Source: Glandiceps talaboti
Taxonomy: Eukaryota; Hemichordata; Enteropneusta; Spengelidae
DNA: 64,000 nucleotides
NCBI RefSeq assembly: GCF_964340395.1
Contig: NC_135564.1
Location: 2,317,501 to 2,381,500, forward strand
Direction: 5' to 3'
Below, piece after piece: positions 47,301-58,519 of this stretch. A model generated the notes under the pieces. That model made no database searches. It had not been told where the DNA came from and saw only the letters and a program-made list of their open reading frames with translations. The position numbers and the translations under genes are program-made. Within the stretch, counting starts at the first letter, position 1. The number at the start of each line of letters is the position of its first letter.

Positions 47301-48451
47301 TCATCGGAATACCGATCATTTCGATGGCGTGGGTTCGAATCCCACCGCTGCCACCACGGCAATAATGACAAACCAATTACGTACGAATGAACCTTTAATG
47401 GCGGATAGGCATAAAGTACATAACAAAGGAAAGAGAAATAACGAACACACGAACTAGGGTTCATATGACATATAACATAGGTCGTAGTGTGATGGCGCAG
47501 AGTTTTTGTGACTTTTACAAGTGTTATGATTATGAATCGTACAATGTATCCCATTAAGTGATATTTTTCACAATCAAATATCTCTATTGTAAGGCAGACT
47601 GTACACAGTAGCCCCATCTACACGGCACTAAAAATCCTACCTGAGGCAAGATTAAGGATAGTTTGAAGGCTGTGTAGACTTAAACATGTCCTGAACATGT
47701 CCTGAAACTGTCCTGACTTGGGACACCTTCGAGAGGTTTACTGAAACCCTCCTGACTTCGTCCTATGTACTGTCAGGAGGGAATGCATGACATCTACGCC
47801 ATAACCTTCCTGCGCATAGACACAAACCTATCCTACCTCAGGTAGGACTTGGGACTGCCTCAGTTAGGACAACCTATGTCTAGACAGGGCTAATGACAAT
47901 TCTTGTTACAGTACATGCAGCTTGAATGACCACTGAGGGCGCTGTTGTAACTGTAAAGCACTGTCATGTCATCTCACAGTTACTAAGTACTGTGATCTAG
48001 AAACTAACTTTATCTACAAATTACTAAATCTAATGATAACTTTGTGTTTTCATAATAGGATATCTTTTCATGTTTGTATGTAGAAAACAGATATTGACAT
48101 ACAATCAGCAAATTGCAACTCCAGATTTATAAAAAAAAAAAAAAAAAAAAAAAACACACACACCATAAAATATGCCATTCAGGTAGTGTGCTGAACCCAT
48201 ATTTGTATTTTACATCATAATTGATATCAACACTATCAAAAAAATACGACACAAATTGAAAAAAGTTTATAAATGTCTCAAAGGTAGTGTGATTCTTTAG
48301 TTTTAATTTGGTAATGTGCATTTTTTATTTTATCTCAGCTGATGAACTTCTTAAAGAAGCTGGAATTCCACAAAATGGTTTTGTCAAGTATGAGGCATTT
48401 GTGAAGATATTCACCAGACCAATCCCAGACTCTATGTTACCACCTGCTTAA
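44361..48451 (+). CDS. CALML4: Calmodulin-like protein 4 (CALML4)
   Basis: Five coding exons: 44361-44363 (the ATG alone), 44454-44484, 45427-45567, 45952-46137, 48339-48451. They join in phase into 157 residues (human 153). The start MAHVLTQKQIDEFKECFSLY aligns with the vertebrate CALML4 N-terminus, and ECFSLYD, FL.IMH and LGEKLT-type blocks follow in order. Splitting off the ATG as its own exon is the classic calmodulin-family intron position. All four EF-hand loops are degenerate: for example loop 2 has Tyr/Lys at positions 1/3 and Asn at 12, and loop 4 lacks acidic residues at 1 and 12; loop 3 keeps Asp1 and Glu12. So calcium binding should be weak or absent. CALML4 is known as a light chain of myosin-7b/7a in microvillar and stereociliary linker complexes; that role here is inferred from orthology. 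Intron 4 (46138-48338) carries a miniature LTR element and another transposon. Confidence 0.94.
46150..46372. repeat. Two-copy tandem repeat, about 110 bp
   Basis: 'tattgtctcacataatt', 'tttcagattggtcttagtt' and 'gaatgaggctgttata' occur twice in order. The first copy begins about 12 bp after the donor of CALML4 exon 4. Confidence 0.85.
46407..46547 (-). repeat. 3' LTR of the miniature element
   Basis: 141 bp, identical to 47357-47497. On the minus strand it starts CGCCATCACAC and ends CATTATTGCCG, and contains ATTAAA, a possible poly(A) signal. Confidence 0.9.
46871..47236 (-). pseudogene. Retrotransposon pol C-terminal tail ORF
   Basis: An ORF of 121 codons from the ATG at 47236 to the stop at 46871, inside the miniature LTR element. 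It is Pro/Thr/Asn/Gln-rich and ends with RRSTRPKKPPQW and SGEW. The RRSTR-x-x-x-PP-x-W pattern is typical of the very C-terminus of integrase in Gypsy- or Copia-type polyproteins. No catalytic domain remains. It is most likely a leftover of the autonomous parent; whether it is translated is unknown. Confidence 0.5.
47326..47356 (-). other. Primer-binding site for tRNA-Leu
   Basis: The plus strand here reads as the last 31 nt of a mature tRNA-Leu (AAG-type acceptor stem): T arm GGGTTCGAATCCC, acceptor strand ACCGCTGCC, discriminator A, then CCA. It abuts the 5' LTR exactly. A tRNA gene is ruled out because the 5' half, anticodon arm and D arm are missing, and CCA is encoded. Confidence 0.88.
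47357..47497 (-). repeat. 5' LTR of the miniature element
   Basis: 141 bp, identical to 46407-46547. Right flank 'cagag', left boundary defined by the abutting primer-binding site. Confidence 0.9.
47611..47890. mobile_element. Non-autonomous DNA transposon with terminal inverted repeats
   Basis: Ends 'gccccatctacac' and 'gtctagacagggc' are inverted repeats, flanked by TA on both sides (47609-47610, 47891-47892). Internal inverted blocks (cctacctgaggc / gcctcagttagg) extend the hairpin. 280 bp, no ORF. It lies in CALML4 intron 4, about 110 bp from the LTR element. Confidence 0.7.
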
Positions 48452-48592
48452 TTTACATATTACTCTTTAATTTACATAATCATGTGTTATAACCTGTATA
48501 TTTATATCATGAAAATGGCAAACATGAGGGACAAGAAGAGATGTGGTTGAAGATAACTTATATACACTATTTTAAATGTCAGTGTACCTGAA

Positions 48593-48671
48593 GTCCATAG
48601 AAATAATAATAGCTGGAAATTTTACTTTTACTATGCTTCCAGCTAATGTTGTTCCTATCGGCTTCATGGAC
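48593..48671. mobile_element. Hairpin repeat in the CALML4 3' UTR, family 5
   Basis: 'gtccatagaaataataatagctggaa' (with a one-base gap in the stem) pairs with 'ttccagctaatgttgttcct...catggac'. A half copy occurs at 57124-57156 ('ggtccatataatagaaata', then 'atgttagctggaa'). In the transcript it would form a long imperfect stem. Confidence 0.6.
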
Positions 48672-48763
48672 AGACAGTGAGATTCACTCACAGTAGATGT
48701 ATTGCCAGTATTATGGAGCAGATTATGCATGATAATCAGTAGATAATACGAGTAACTTAAGCA

Positions 48764-48867
48764 TAGTCTGTGAGGTATGCGATGATGGGGTGCCCTCACA
48801 CACCGGTCAACCCTATTTATAGAGCAGGCTGGTGAGGGCAGAGCGACACCACTTATCTTATAGTCTA
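48764..48867 (+). mobile_element. MITE, family 1, in the CALML4 3' UTR
   Basis: Ends 'tagtctgtgagg' and 'atcttatagtcta', with core blocks 'ggggtgccctcacaca' and 'ggctggtgagggc'. About 104 bp. Target duplication not clear. Confidence 0.7.
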
Positions 48868-49013
48868 ATATTTGCATTCCTAAGATGTATGAAAATAAGA
48901 AGTTTTATCTTGTTGTAAGCAATTCTTTCTGTACAAGTATGTTTTCTATGCGAGTTCATAAAGTACTAAAAATATGTCAACTATATCTGTATATTTAGCT
49001 ATGAAGAACTGTT

Positions 49014-49019
49014 AATAAA
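49014..49019 (+). terminator. CALML4 poly(A) signal
   Basis: AATAAA, 563 bp after the CALML4 stop codon, followed by T/G-rich DNA ('gttggtacaaaaaggttgaagtgtg'). The intervening 3' UTR would contain two hairpin repeats. Confidence 0.6.
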
Positions 49020-49168
49020 GTAAAAGTTGGTACAAAAAGGTTGAAGTGTGACATATTGTGTTTACATGAAGTTCTTGTTTTACAGTATTCCCATTGTCAT
49101 TGTCCAGCTTGAATTATATAAATGATTTTGAATTCCATTTCCTTCCATTGCTACTTATCTGAATTTTT

Positions 49169-49290
49169 ACACTTCTTGGCCTTTTGGCTAAGATTGTATG
49201 TAGAATCTGTTCTGATATTTAAAATAATGAACTGGCTAATCTGATTGGTGGCACAATATAGATTTGCAATGGATTGCCCAATGTAATGAT
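49169..49290 (+). pseudogene. U2 snRNA-like degenerate copy
   Basis: 'cttcttggccttttggctaagat' (49172-49194) matches the conserved 5' domain of U2 snRNA with one change, and 'atctgttctgat' follows at the right distance. The branch-point-pairing box GUAGUA reads GTAGAA here. Further on 'cacaatatagatt' and 'aatggatt' resemble the region before the Sm site, but the Sm site and 3' stem-loops are not recognisable. It is a pseudogene, or the head of a U2-derived SINE. Confidence 0.65.
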
Positions 49291-49639
49291 TCATTACATC
49301 TCAGACTTGTTTGGTGGTCTGGGATTACAAAGACTTGGTCCATTTGAAAGCTATGTCTGCCATAATGTGGCTGATATATAAGGACCTGTCAGTAAGTACA
49401 TGAGAATGGCTTCTTTTATAGTCATGATGTGGGGGCTTGCTATATATATCAAAATCACGTAGGTGTCTGTTTATGAAGGAAAACAGAATAGAAAGGCCTT
49501 GAGATTTTCCAGTCAGTTCACAGGCTATCCCCAGGTCACCCAGGCCTGGCCACATAGCACCTGTTGTGTCTGTGTGAGTTGTGAGTTTGATTCTTGGTAA
49601 AGCAACTAGAACAAAGAAATCAACATTTGGATGCTTGTA

Positions 49640-52620
49640 CGTTGATATCTTTATTAAAAACACTGACAACCAGAAAAAGGCACATAATTACAATCTAAAA
49701 TTGACAAAAACAATCATGCAATTAATATACAAAATATTCATACATAGATATTGAATTCATTAAATTCATGGTAGTTAAAAAGTGAGAATCAAGATGAAAG
49801 TATTTTGCCTTTCAAAAAGTGTTCATCTGGGTGAGAGAAATACACCCAACATGTGGTATGGCACAATAATTATATACAGATGGAAAAAACCTGGTAAATA
49901 TTAGTAAATACCCTGAACCATTGCAAATGCCTGGCCTCACTTATATATTGAAGATAATCAGATCTTCTCTATAAGTTAAGTTTATATTTCCTACACTTTT
50001 TGAAAGAATAGGTTTAATGAATTTGAATTTCTATAATCGTCACAAACCACTGCCTCTTTTACGCATCGTCAAAACGTGCCGCCCAACTGTAGCGGAAGAA
50101 ATGCTAGCTCTGGTTTGCGAGAATGAGTTCTGTGTGTAAAGTGGAATGGATTTGAAGTTGTATGGAGATAAACTTCTTAACTCCCAATATTTTGAGCTAC
50201 GTGTATTTCAAATTGAGGAATTTTCAAATCAAGTTTTGGAAGATTTCTGTTATAAAACTATCTTTCATTTGTTGGAACTTTATTTAAAACTACTAGTTTA
50301 TTACAGTAGTATGAAGCCAGTACCCTGTTTCTAAGTGGAACTCAGCCTCATGAACAAAAAAACAATTTTGTTCTTTTTCAAGACATTGTACGACTGCGTG
50401 GTTTTATTTCTATATACCGGTAAGTTCATAGTTATAAAATTGGTTTCAAAGTCACATCACAGTCATCAGGAAACGTTGAGAAATTTAAACATTTATCTTC
50501 TGATGGGTGATTGGTTAATACAAGTGGCTGCATTTCTTGACAATTGTAACAGTTTAATACTGCCAACGATGTCTACAAACAATTTTGAAATTTGCTTATG
50601 GTTTTGTCGGAATTATCTGTCGATCAACAAATAAATTCAAGAAACACACTACCATCCTATAAAGGAATATAACAGTCCATGCAACACTGTTCGATATCAA
50701 AAACTCTGACAACTCAATGTGGTGGGAAGAATTTTGAATTATTTTGGATCAGGGACAGAAGTGGAAATTTCATGAGAGCCAATTGCTCAAAAGGTTTATA
50801 CTGATATACATAATTAATTCAAGAAAACAGAAGAAGAAAATATATGTTTTAAAATGAAGGTAGAAACTGATGATATATAATTTAAGAAAGAAGTACACAC
50901 TATTTACAAAGAAATTGCTACTGACTTCAATGAGAACCACGTTAGTGAACACTGAAGTCAAAACAAATATATTTCTGATATGTATCTTTGGTTGACTATA
51001 ACCTTCCTAAAAAAAATATTCAGGTATATAATATACACTAAAATGTTCAAAAATATATACAAAAAAGTCCCTAAAATCTCAGACCACTATAGAGATAGTG
51101 GTCTGAGCTAAAATGATCTGATTCAGTGACCTTTTGATGATGTACTCATGACCTATCAACTCTGACCCAAACCGGTGAGGACCAATCAATGGGAAGCTTT
51201 CATTTTATCTCTTTAGAGTGACTATTGAAACTGACAGCCAAGGTTTAAAAAATCTGACCAATCACAACAACTTTAACAAAAGCCTCATATTTCAAGCATA
51301 CAAATGAACAAAATGATTAGCTTTATGGATGAAATATATCGATTTTGTTGAGTGAAGAGATAACACACATCATTCACTTCCAATTACGGTATGTCAAGGA
51401 TTTCATAATTCCAATATAATATAGACAACACAAATAACACTGTTTATGTTTCTGTCATTTTTGAAATACTTCAACTACAAAGATATTTAAAATTTATCTC
51501 TGGTCAAAGTGTTAACTTCTTTTTTGTTTTCTTTATATCCAAAACACCGTGAAAATTGCACACTTGTCGGTTAAAAAACTGTAAACTTTTAGAAATTGAT
51601 CAAAACACATCATCATCAAATGCATTTAATAATACAGAGTCTACCAACCGGTACTAAACAAAACTTGTGATTATTTCATATAAGTACAATCTTATGTCAA
51701 ATGGATGGATTTCAAAGTGTTGAGGTTTTTGTAATATTTATTCTTATTTTCCAAATATAAAAAAAAGGTTCTAATCTTTATTAGATAAATTGTTGAAAAT
51801 CCACATGCTTATTCACAGTTGATAAGTTTGTCTTTCTACAACTTGTCATTTTTATGGACACATGTTAGAATTTACAGGACAGTTTGACTGATTTCACCAT
51901 TGATGGTTTACTGGCAATTTTTACTGAGAACCACATATGAAGCGACTAGGTTTACTGGAAGTTGTAAAGTTTTGTGAATACATCTCTGTCTACCTGGGTT
52001 TATTGAAAATGTCTCTTTCTATGGAAACACCACAGTATACCCTTACTAAATGATTGGTCTCTTAGAAGTAGTTCAGGACACCTGGGTTAGAAGGTTGATT
52101 TCCATATTAATATCTCAGTCCACCTGGGTTTATTGAAAATGTCTTTCTATGGAAACACCACTATATACCCTTTAGTTACTGAATGATTGAACTCTGTGAA
52201 CATAGCTCAGGACACCAGGTGGGTAAAAATGTTGATTTCCATATTAACACCTGGGTTTACTGAAAATGTTGATTACAAACACAAAAGTCCATCTGGGTTT
52301 TCTTGATGTTCTGTTTACTATATTATCAAATGTATTCTTATGCATTATCCTTGGTACTTCAAAGTCTTGCAAAATAAAAAATCAAATTGGAAATTATAAT
52401 ATGATGGTAAATGTGATCAGCTTAGGTGGTTACTGATCAGTCACTACACTACAAAGAGGGCTAATCTTTTATCCGTTTCTTTCTCTAAAAGCTAAAATGG
52501 ATAATGCTGTTGGTAGAAAACTATTCAATAAGATCTTGGTAACAATACTGTATTGTTATTCCTTCCAATTAAAAGACACTCAAATCAGTTTGGATTAATT
52601 GATGAATACCCTATATTGAT
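49640..52620. other. Intergenic DNA, no gene seen
   Basis: Between the CALML4 3' end and the coiled-coil gene 3' end (convergent genes). AT-rich. A degenerate tandem repeat occurs at 51990-52320 ('ctgggtttattgaaaatgtc' about three times), and a family 2 MITE-like element at 50039-50121. Confidence 0.5.
50039..50121. mobile_element. MITE-like element, family 2
   Basis: Ends 'gtcacaaacca' and 'tggtttgcga' are inverted repeats. Core shared with 42368-42463. Confidence 0.55.
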
Positions 52621-52627
52621 TTACTAG

Positions 52628-52633
52628 TTTATT
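52628..52633 (-). terminator. Poly(A) signal of the coiled-coil gene
   Basis: Minus-strand AATAAA, about 70 bp after the stop codon at 52702. Confidence 0.5.
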
Positions 52634-52701
52634 TGGAGAACCAAAGTGAGGCTGATATGCAAATATATGCAAATCTATGTAAATTGAGTTCCACTCTCAG
52701 T

Positions 52702-55306
52702 CTAAGATTGAGCCATGAGTGCTTGGGCTTCAGCTTCTTGTTGTGCAATGCGAGTACGCCGTTTCTTTCGGAGTGCAAGTTTCTCTTGAAGGTCTTGGTC
52801 AGCTCTGGCTTTGTTCACTTGTTGTGATTTCTCCATCTGTATCATTTGTTCTTGATGTTGTCGCTTCAGGTCCTCAATATTACCTGAAAGACAAACGATG
52901 ACAAAATAAGGAACATGTCAATTTTGACTTTCAACATTTGTCAAGGTAAATTTGAAACTGTTGAAATTTGTGTGAATGATAAATTAATTCAAATATAAGT
53001 CCATCAATTTGTTACCATGGTAACCACTTAGTCTGTAAGGTATGCCATGATGGGGTGCCCTTACACATCGGTCAACCCCTTTCATAGAGCCGACTGGTGA
53101 GGGCGAAGCAACATGATGTATCTTACAGACTAGGTAACCACTGCAGCACTCTGTGGTGTTCGAGGAAAACAGTAGTAAGTTTATATTAAATGTTACAACA
53201 TGCAACTTGTGCTAACTCTCTACTGATTACTTTGTATCTCATTTGCTGGGAGACTGTCTTCTTTTATTATTTCCCAACATTTAAATACTGTTTATTTGCT
53301 ATTTTCAATCAAAGTGTGATCTTTTATGTCATTTTAAAATCCTACACACACAAAGTAATTTTGCTTCAGAATGACCTTTTTTGAAGTATTTTGAATCTTG
53401 TAACTCATTAGTATCTGGTATAAATCTAGTCTGTAAGGTATGCCGTGACGGGGCACCCTCACACATTGACCAACCCCTCCCACCCGTCAGTGAGAGGAGG
53501 CTGGTGAGGGTGGAACGTCACGACATATCTTACATTCTCGTATAAATCTAGGACTTACCAAATAGATCACTGGTGTCAGGTGGTGGGGCCAGTTCATTTG
53601 ATGGTAGGGGTGTTGGAGCTACTGCATCATCTGTAGCACTATTAGTACCTTCTGAAACATCCTGCAAATATGAAATAATATAGTGTCTAATCACATGACC
53701 AAACCAACCAATCACACAATGGAATCATGAATGTTAATTAGTCAAAAAATGGGTGAAAAATTGGAGTGCATTTGAAAAACTGACAAGTGTTGTTAAACAC
53801 TTCAATCTCATCCCTATTTCAATAATCTAGCTTTGCCATATGAGATGTTTGATCTTTCTCCTAACTACTAATTACTTGTTTACAAACAATAAACCCTTGG
53901 GAGAAAGAGGATTTTAACCACAGCAAAGATGTCAACAAAAGTTTTATTTCTTGATTATTATATTTGTCAAGGTGTAGAAAGAGGTAATATTTTTATTTCT
54001 TGATTGTTAATGTCAAATTTGTCAAGGTGCAGAAAGAGGTAATATTTTTATTCTTGGAGACACAAAAGTAATCCAACACACACACACACAAAGATGCAAT
54101 AAAACCAATCCCAATCCAAAGTAGGTCAACTTTGATGAAAATCAGTTAAACAAAGTGAAAGTAAAAAACACAGCACCAATGTACCTGGTTGCTAGTTTTA
54201 GCCTCTGGCTGTTAATTGTAAGCAATGGAATAAAACAATAAATGTGAAAACGTCAAGTATTAAAAACTACCTTAATGTAGACTGGGCCTTGAAAATAAAT
54301 TGTTTAAACTTTTTTGTGTACTATGTGCAAGAAAACTTAAACCCATTCTCAAGGGAAAAAAATGAGGGGTCACCATACAACTTATTTGACTAGAAGTGAA
54401 AATGATATCAAATTAATCCATTTTAGAATCCAATATGGCCACCAACTACTGTGTTAAGGCTATGGGAAAATAACAGATTGTTGATTTCCATGAAAACGAG
54501 ATGGTGAAACCCCAAATTTCTTTTATTTTTTCAAAAGAACCAGGGACAAACCTTCATATCATAAGGTGTCACCATAAAATTGTTTGACAAGCGGTCAAAA
54601 TGATATCAAATTAACCCTTTCATTCCTAGAGACGACATTGGAATAAATAGAAACTTGATTGTAAGAACATTGTCTAAAATTTAAGAATATTACTTCATTG
54701 GGAAGTAATATTTCTTGAATTCTGATCTAAAATAAAGTTGATCTTTTTCCAAAAATTACAGAGAAACAAAATTTTGGCGTGAAAGTTTCTAGTCCTGAAA
54801 GGGTTAATCCATTTTAGAATCCAATATGGCCGCCAACTACTGTGTTAACGCTATGGGGAAAATAACAGATTGTTGATTTCCACGGAAACAAGATCGTGAA
54901 TCCCAAATTTCTTTACTAATTTTAAAAGACTTTACATTGCGAAATTTGGAGAGACTTTGATTTTCAGGGAAATTCGTCCCTGAGGCACAATGTTTGACCT
55001 TTATCTATCAAATCTCTCTCTTATACTTTTACATAATAATTGTAACTGAAACAGTGTTTCTCTGCAGTTTTACTACATATAATGACTTACCCATGATGTC
55101 AAATTTATGAAAATATATGTAATTGTCTGACTGCAAAATCATGTAGGTCTGGCTATAAAAAATTATAAGCCTTTTACTGCATAGAAACAGACATGCCTGA
55201 AGACATGTTGGGTTAAATTACACTAAACTGTAATACATACATACATACATACATACATGCATGCATGCATACACACACACATACATACATACATACATAC
55301 ATACAT

Positions 55307-55345
<39 letters not shown>

Positions 55346-55356
55346 CATACATACAT

Positions 55357-55388
<32 letters not shown>

Positions 55389-56370
55389 GCACACACACAC
55401 ACACACATACATACATACATACATACATACAGCCAGGAGTAAGTCATTATATGTAATAACAGTGAATATGAAGTATTAAAGCTGTTTTGATAAAAATGAT
55501 TACATAGTTTATTTTCTTGTGAGCGAGTATTTTAAAATAATTGGATTCCTAGATTGATTCTTACCCCAGCTAAGTCACCAGCCATTGATACGGCATCAGC
55601 CTCCATTACTCTAGTCAATTCATCATCCAACTCAAGCTCTGGTTCTGTAGATATAAAATATGATACACGAGATGAGATAGTTTGGAAAATTAAGATATAA
55701 CAGATAAAGAGTACAAAAATAAAACAATGTTGGTTTCTTGCTCGGGAGTCAACATGAATATTTATTTCGAGACTCACATAAAATATTATATATATTATTT
55801 ACACAATTCAATGAAAGCTTTGAAATTTTTTGGAACAATTTCACATAATAATAATTTGAAGTCTTACCAGGTGATGCAATTCTTTCACTGTATTCTGCTG
55901 TCACTTCCTTTCCATCCTTCAACTTAATCTTCTCTTTAATTAGTCGAATACGTTCAGCTCTCAGCTCTCGTTTCTTGTCCTGAGTGGTTTTGCCGATTAC
56001 TTCCAAATCTTTCAAAATTGTATTTTTAATAACCTGAGCAAAGGAGGAAACATATTAAAACAAATTTAGCAATATATCTAGGACTGAATTCATATTTTCA
56101 ATTAATTATAAACATTGGAAACCACTCGCTTCTCCTCTCAACTCTGGATAATCCGATATACAACTGGACAACTCCGGATATTCTAAAGAAGAAGAATCTT
56201 TATTTATACTGGATAGTTTCTTAAGCATACCAGCACTTTTTCCCCAAGAAGTCCAGTGAGAACCACCCCTCGTGGGTTCTCAACTGAAGATATTACTTTT
56301 ACATAAGCATTCAGTGTGGAGACCATTACATAGCATTGTACAGAACTAAGTTTTTGGAGTCATGCTTTAG

Positions 56371-56461
<91 letters not shown>

Positions 56462-56464
56462 TGT

Positions 56465-56524
<60 letters not shown>

Positions 56525-56561
56525 TGGATGGATGGATGGATGGATGGTCTGACAGACTGAC

Positions 56562-56612
<51 letters not shown>

Positions 56613-58477
56613 TAAATTTGTACCATGGTGATGGTGCCAAAATCACCATTTACATACGAAATTTGTCAAAACCCAGAAATGTTTATATAAGCTTACCTGA
56701 TCAAACCACTGTATAAGGGCTGCAGCTCTGCGATGTGTTGTTACATAACACTGCATAGCATGCTGATGTCGTTGTGGTGACCTCATATCATTGAAGATAT
56801 TGGTAATTGCTGTATTCAAAGTTTGCATCTCGCTTGGTGTGCAGTAAGGGAATGTGATGGTATGCAAGTAGCGCTGAGCACTAGTGATGTTCTGTGATGC
56901 CGCAATCAAATTGTTCCTAGTCTCAGCTGATGATTGGTACAAGGCAGCCAAGTTACTGTTTTGTGGAAAAAAAGGAAACACTGGTCATTAATTCATAAAT
57001 TGATTTACCTTACTTCTACCCAATCTTTTAATGATGAGAAGTAGTTTAAACTCCTACAAGAAACCAAGCAATTGAGTTGTCATTAAAATTGACACATTTC
57101 TGGTATTATGAATTAGGATTTGAGGTCCATATAATAGAAATAATGTTAGCTGGAAGTGAAATAAAACATAATTCTGTACATTTGGAGAACCCCACGGTAA
57201 GACAGACTTGATTGAAGTTCCCTTGTGTATCTGTTTACTCCTTGTTTTTGTATTTTGATTATTAGTGTCACTAAAAAATATTCACAACATGTCTGTACCT
57301 TCTTGCCAAAACTTGAGAGATTTACTCTCAATGATCTTCTCATTTGAAAAGGAAACTTGTTTGAGTTGTTTCATAAATTAAAAATCCAAAATAAATAAAT
57401 TACCATGGCATCCATATGGCCACTTTAAGAGATACATATAAAAAGTGACTACTCACGTGGGATGTATTCTGGATACATCTCCCCATCTCCTGACTGAGAA
57501 AGCCAGTTGGTTGGTTGCATGGTGCAGAAGCACACGGGCATTGTGCCATTTGTATTTGGCAATAAGAATTCTTTGTTGGCGTTCAAGTAACATGTCCAGT
57601 TCACCCTCTAACTTCATTTCCAACTCGCTGCCATATTTGTTGTCAAATACACTCACTAAAAGATGAAAACAGGAGGAAACTAAATAACTCTGTTCTATTA
57701 TAGATCAGTGTAGAGTTGAAAAATTGATGAAAATTGTCACAGCTGATGAAAATAATCATAGAATAAAGATAACAGATAGCATGCGAATATCAAGCTGTTA
57801 CAATATATGATGGAAATTTCAGTGTTTTTCATGGAAAGTTTTCACAAGAGATCTAGAGAGGTTGGAAACCAAGAAGGGAGCATTTGGGGTCCAATAATTC
57901 ATTTTATGATGTCTTACTTAATAATTTATCTTGTTTAGACACCAGATCCTTCAGTTTATCAAGATCTCCTTTTCCGATGTCTTGTTCCACCATCAGTTGT
58001 TCAAGTCTTTTCTTCTTCGCATTCAGTTCCTTGGTTGCAATTTCTTGTTTGTTGAGAGCCTCCATATACTCCTCTTTCTCTTTAGCCATTTGTTGATCAA
58101 ACTGCATCTGACTCATCATTTGTTTGACTGAAGCATTTTGACCCAAATTTACAACATCTTGGTATTCTTTTCTCCTGTGATTGGAAAAAAAAATAAAAAA
58201 AATAAACATTTTAGATATATTAAGTTATAGTTTTACTTATTGCTGGCTATGATGAATGGGTGACAACAGTTACTACAAAGGTCGGTTTATGGAGTGTCAA
58301 ACAATTTTTGTATATTACTGCTTAAGTATTGGTTTATGACTCCGACATTAAAATCCAGTTAGCTATTAAAGTGCTAATCCTAAAACTATAGACTGGTAGT
58401 ATCACATCTCACCAGTATAATACATATATATGTGTTATAAACTGGCTGGGATGCTTGACACACACGCACACACACAT

Positions 58478-58519
<42 letters not shown>

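Larger units (their letters stand above)
46407..47497 (-). mobile_element. Miniature LTR retrotransposon (TRIM-like)
   Basis: Two direct repeats of 141 bp, 46407-46547 and 47357-47497, are identical by eye at every base. Read on the minus strand, the 5' LTR (47497-47357) is followed at once by a primer-binding site complementary to the mature tRNA-Leu 3' end including CCA (47356-47326). The 3' LTR (46547-46407) is preceded by a purine-rich tract (46577-46551). The internal part is only 809 bp and codes no protease, reverse transcriptase or integrase core. The LTRs do not have TG...CA ends. Flanking duplication is at most 'cag'. Identical LTRs argue for recent insertion, in CALML4 intron 4 and antisense to the gene. 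Confidence 0.9.

Noticed and set aside
47290-47356. Possible tRNA-Leu gene
   Set aside because: Only the T arm, acceptor strand and an encoded CCA are present, directly against an LTR. It is a primer-binding site.
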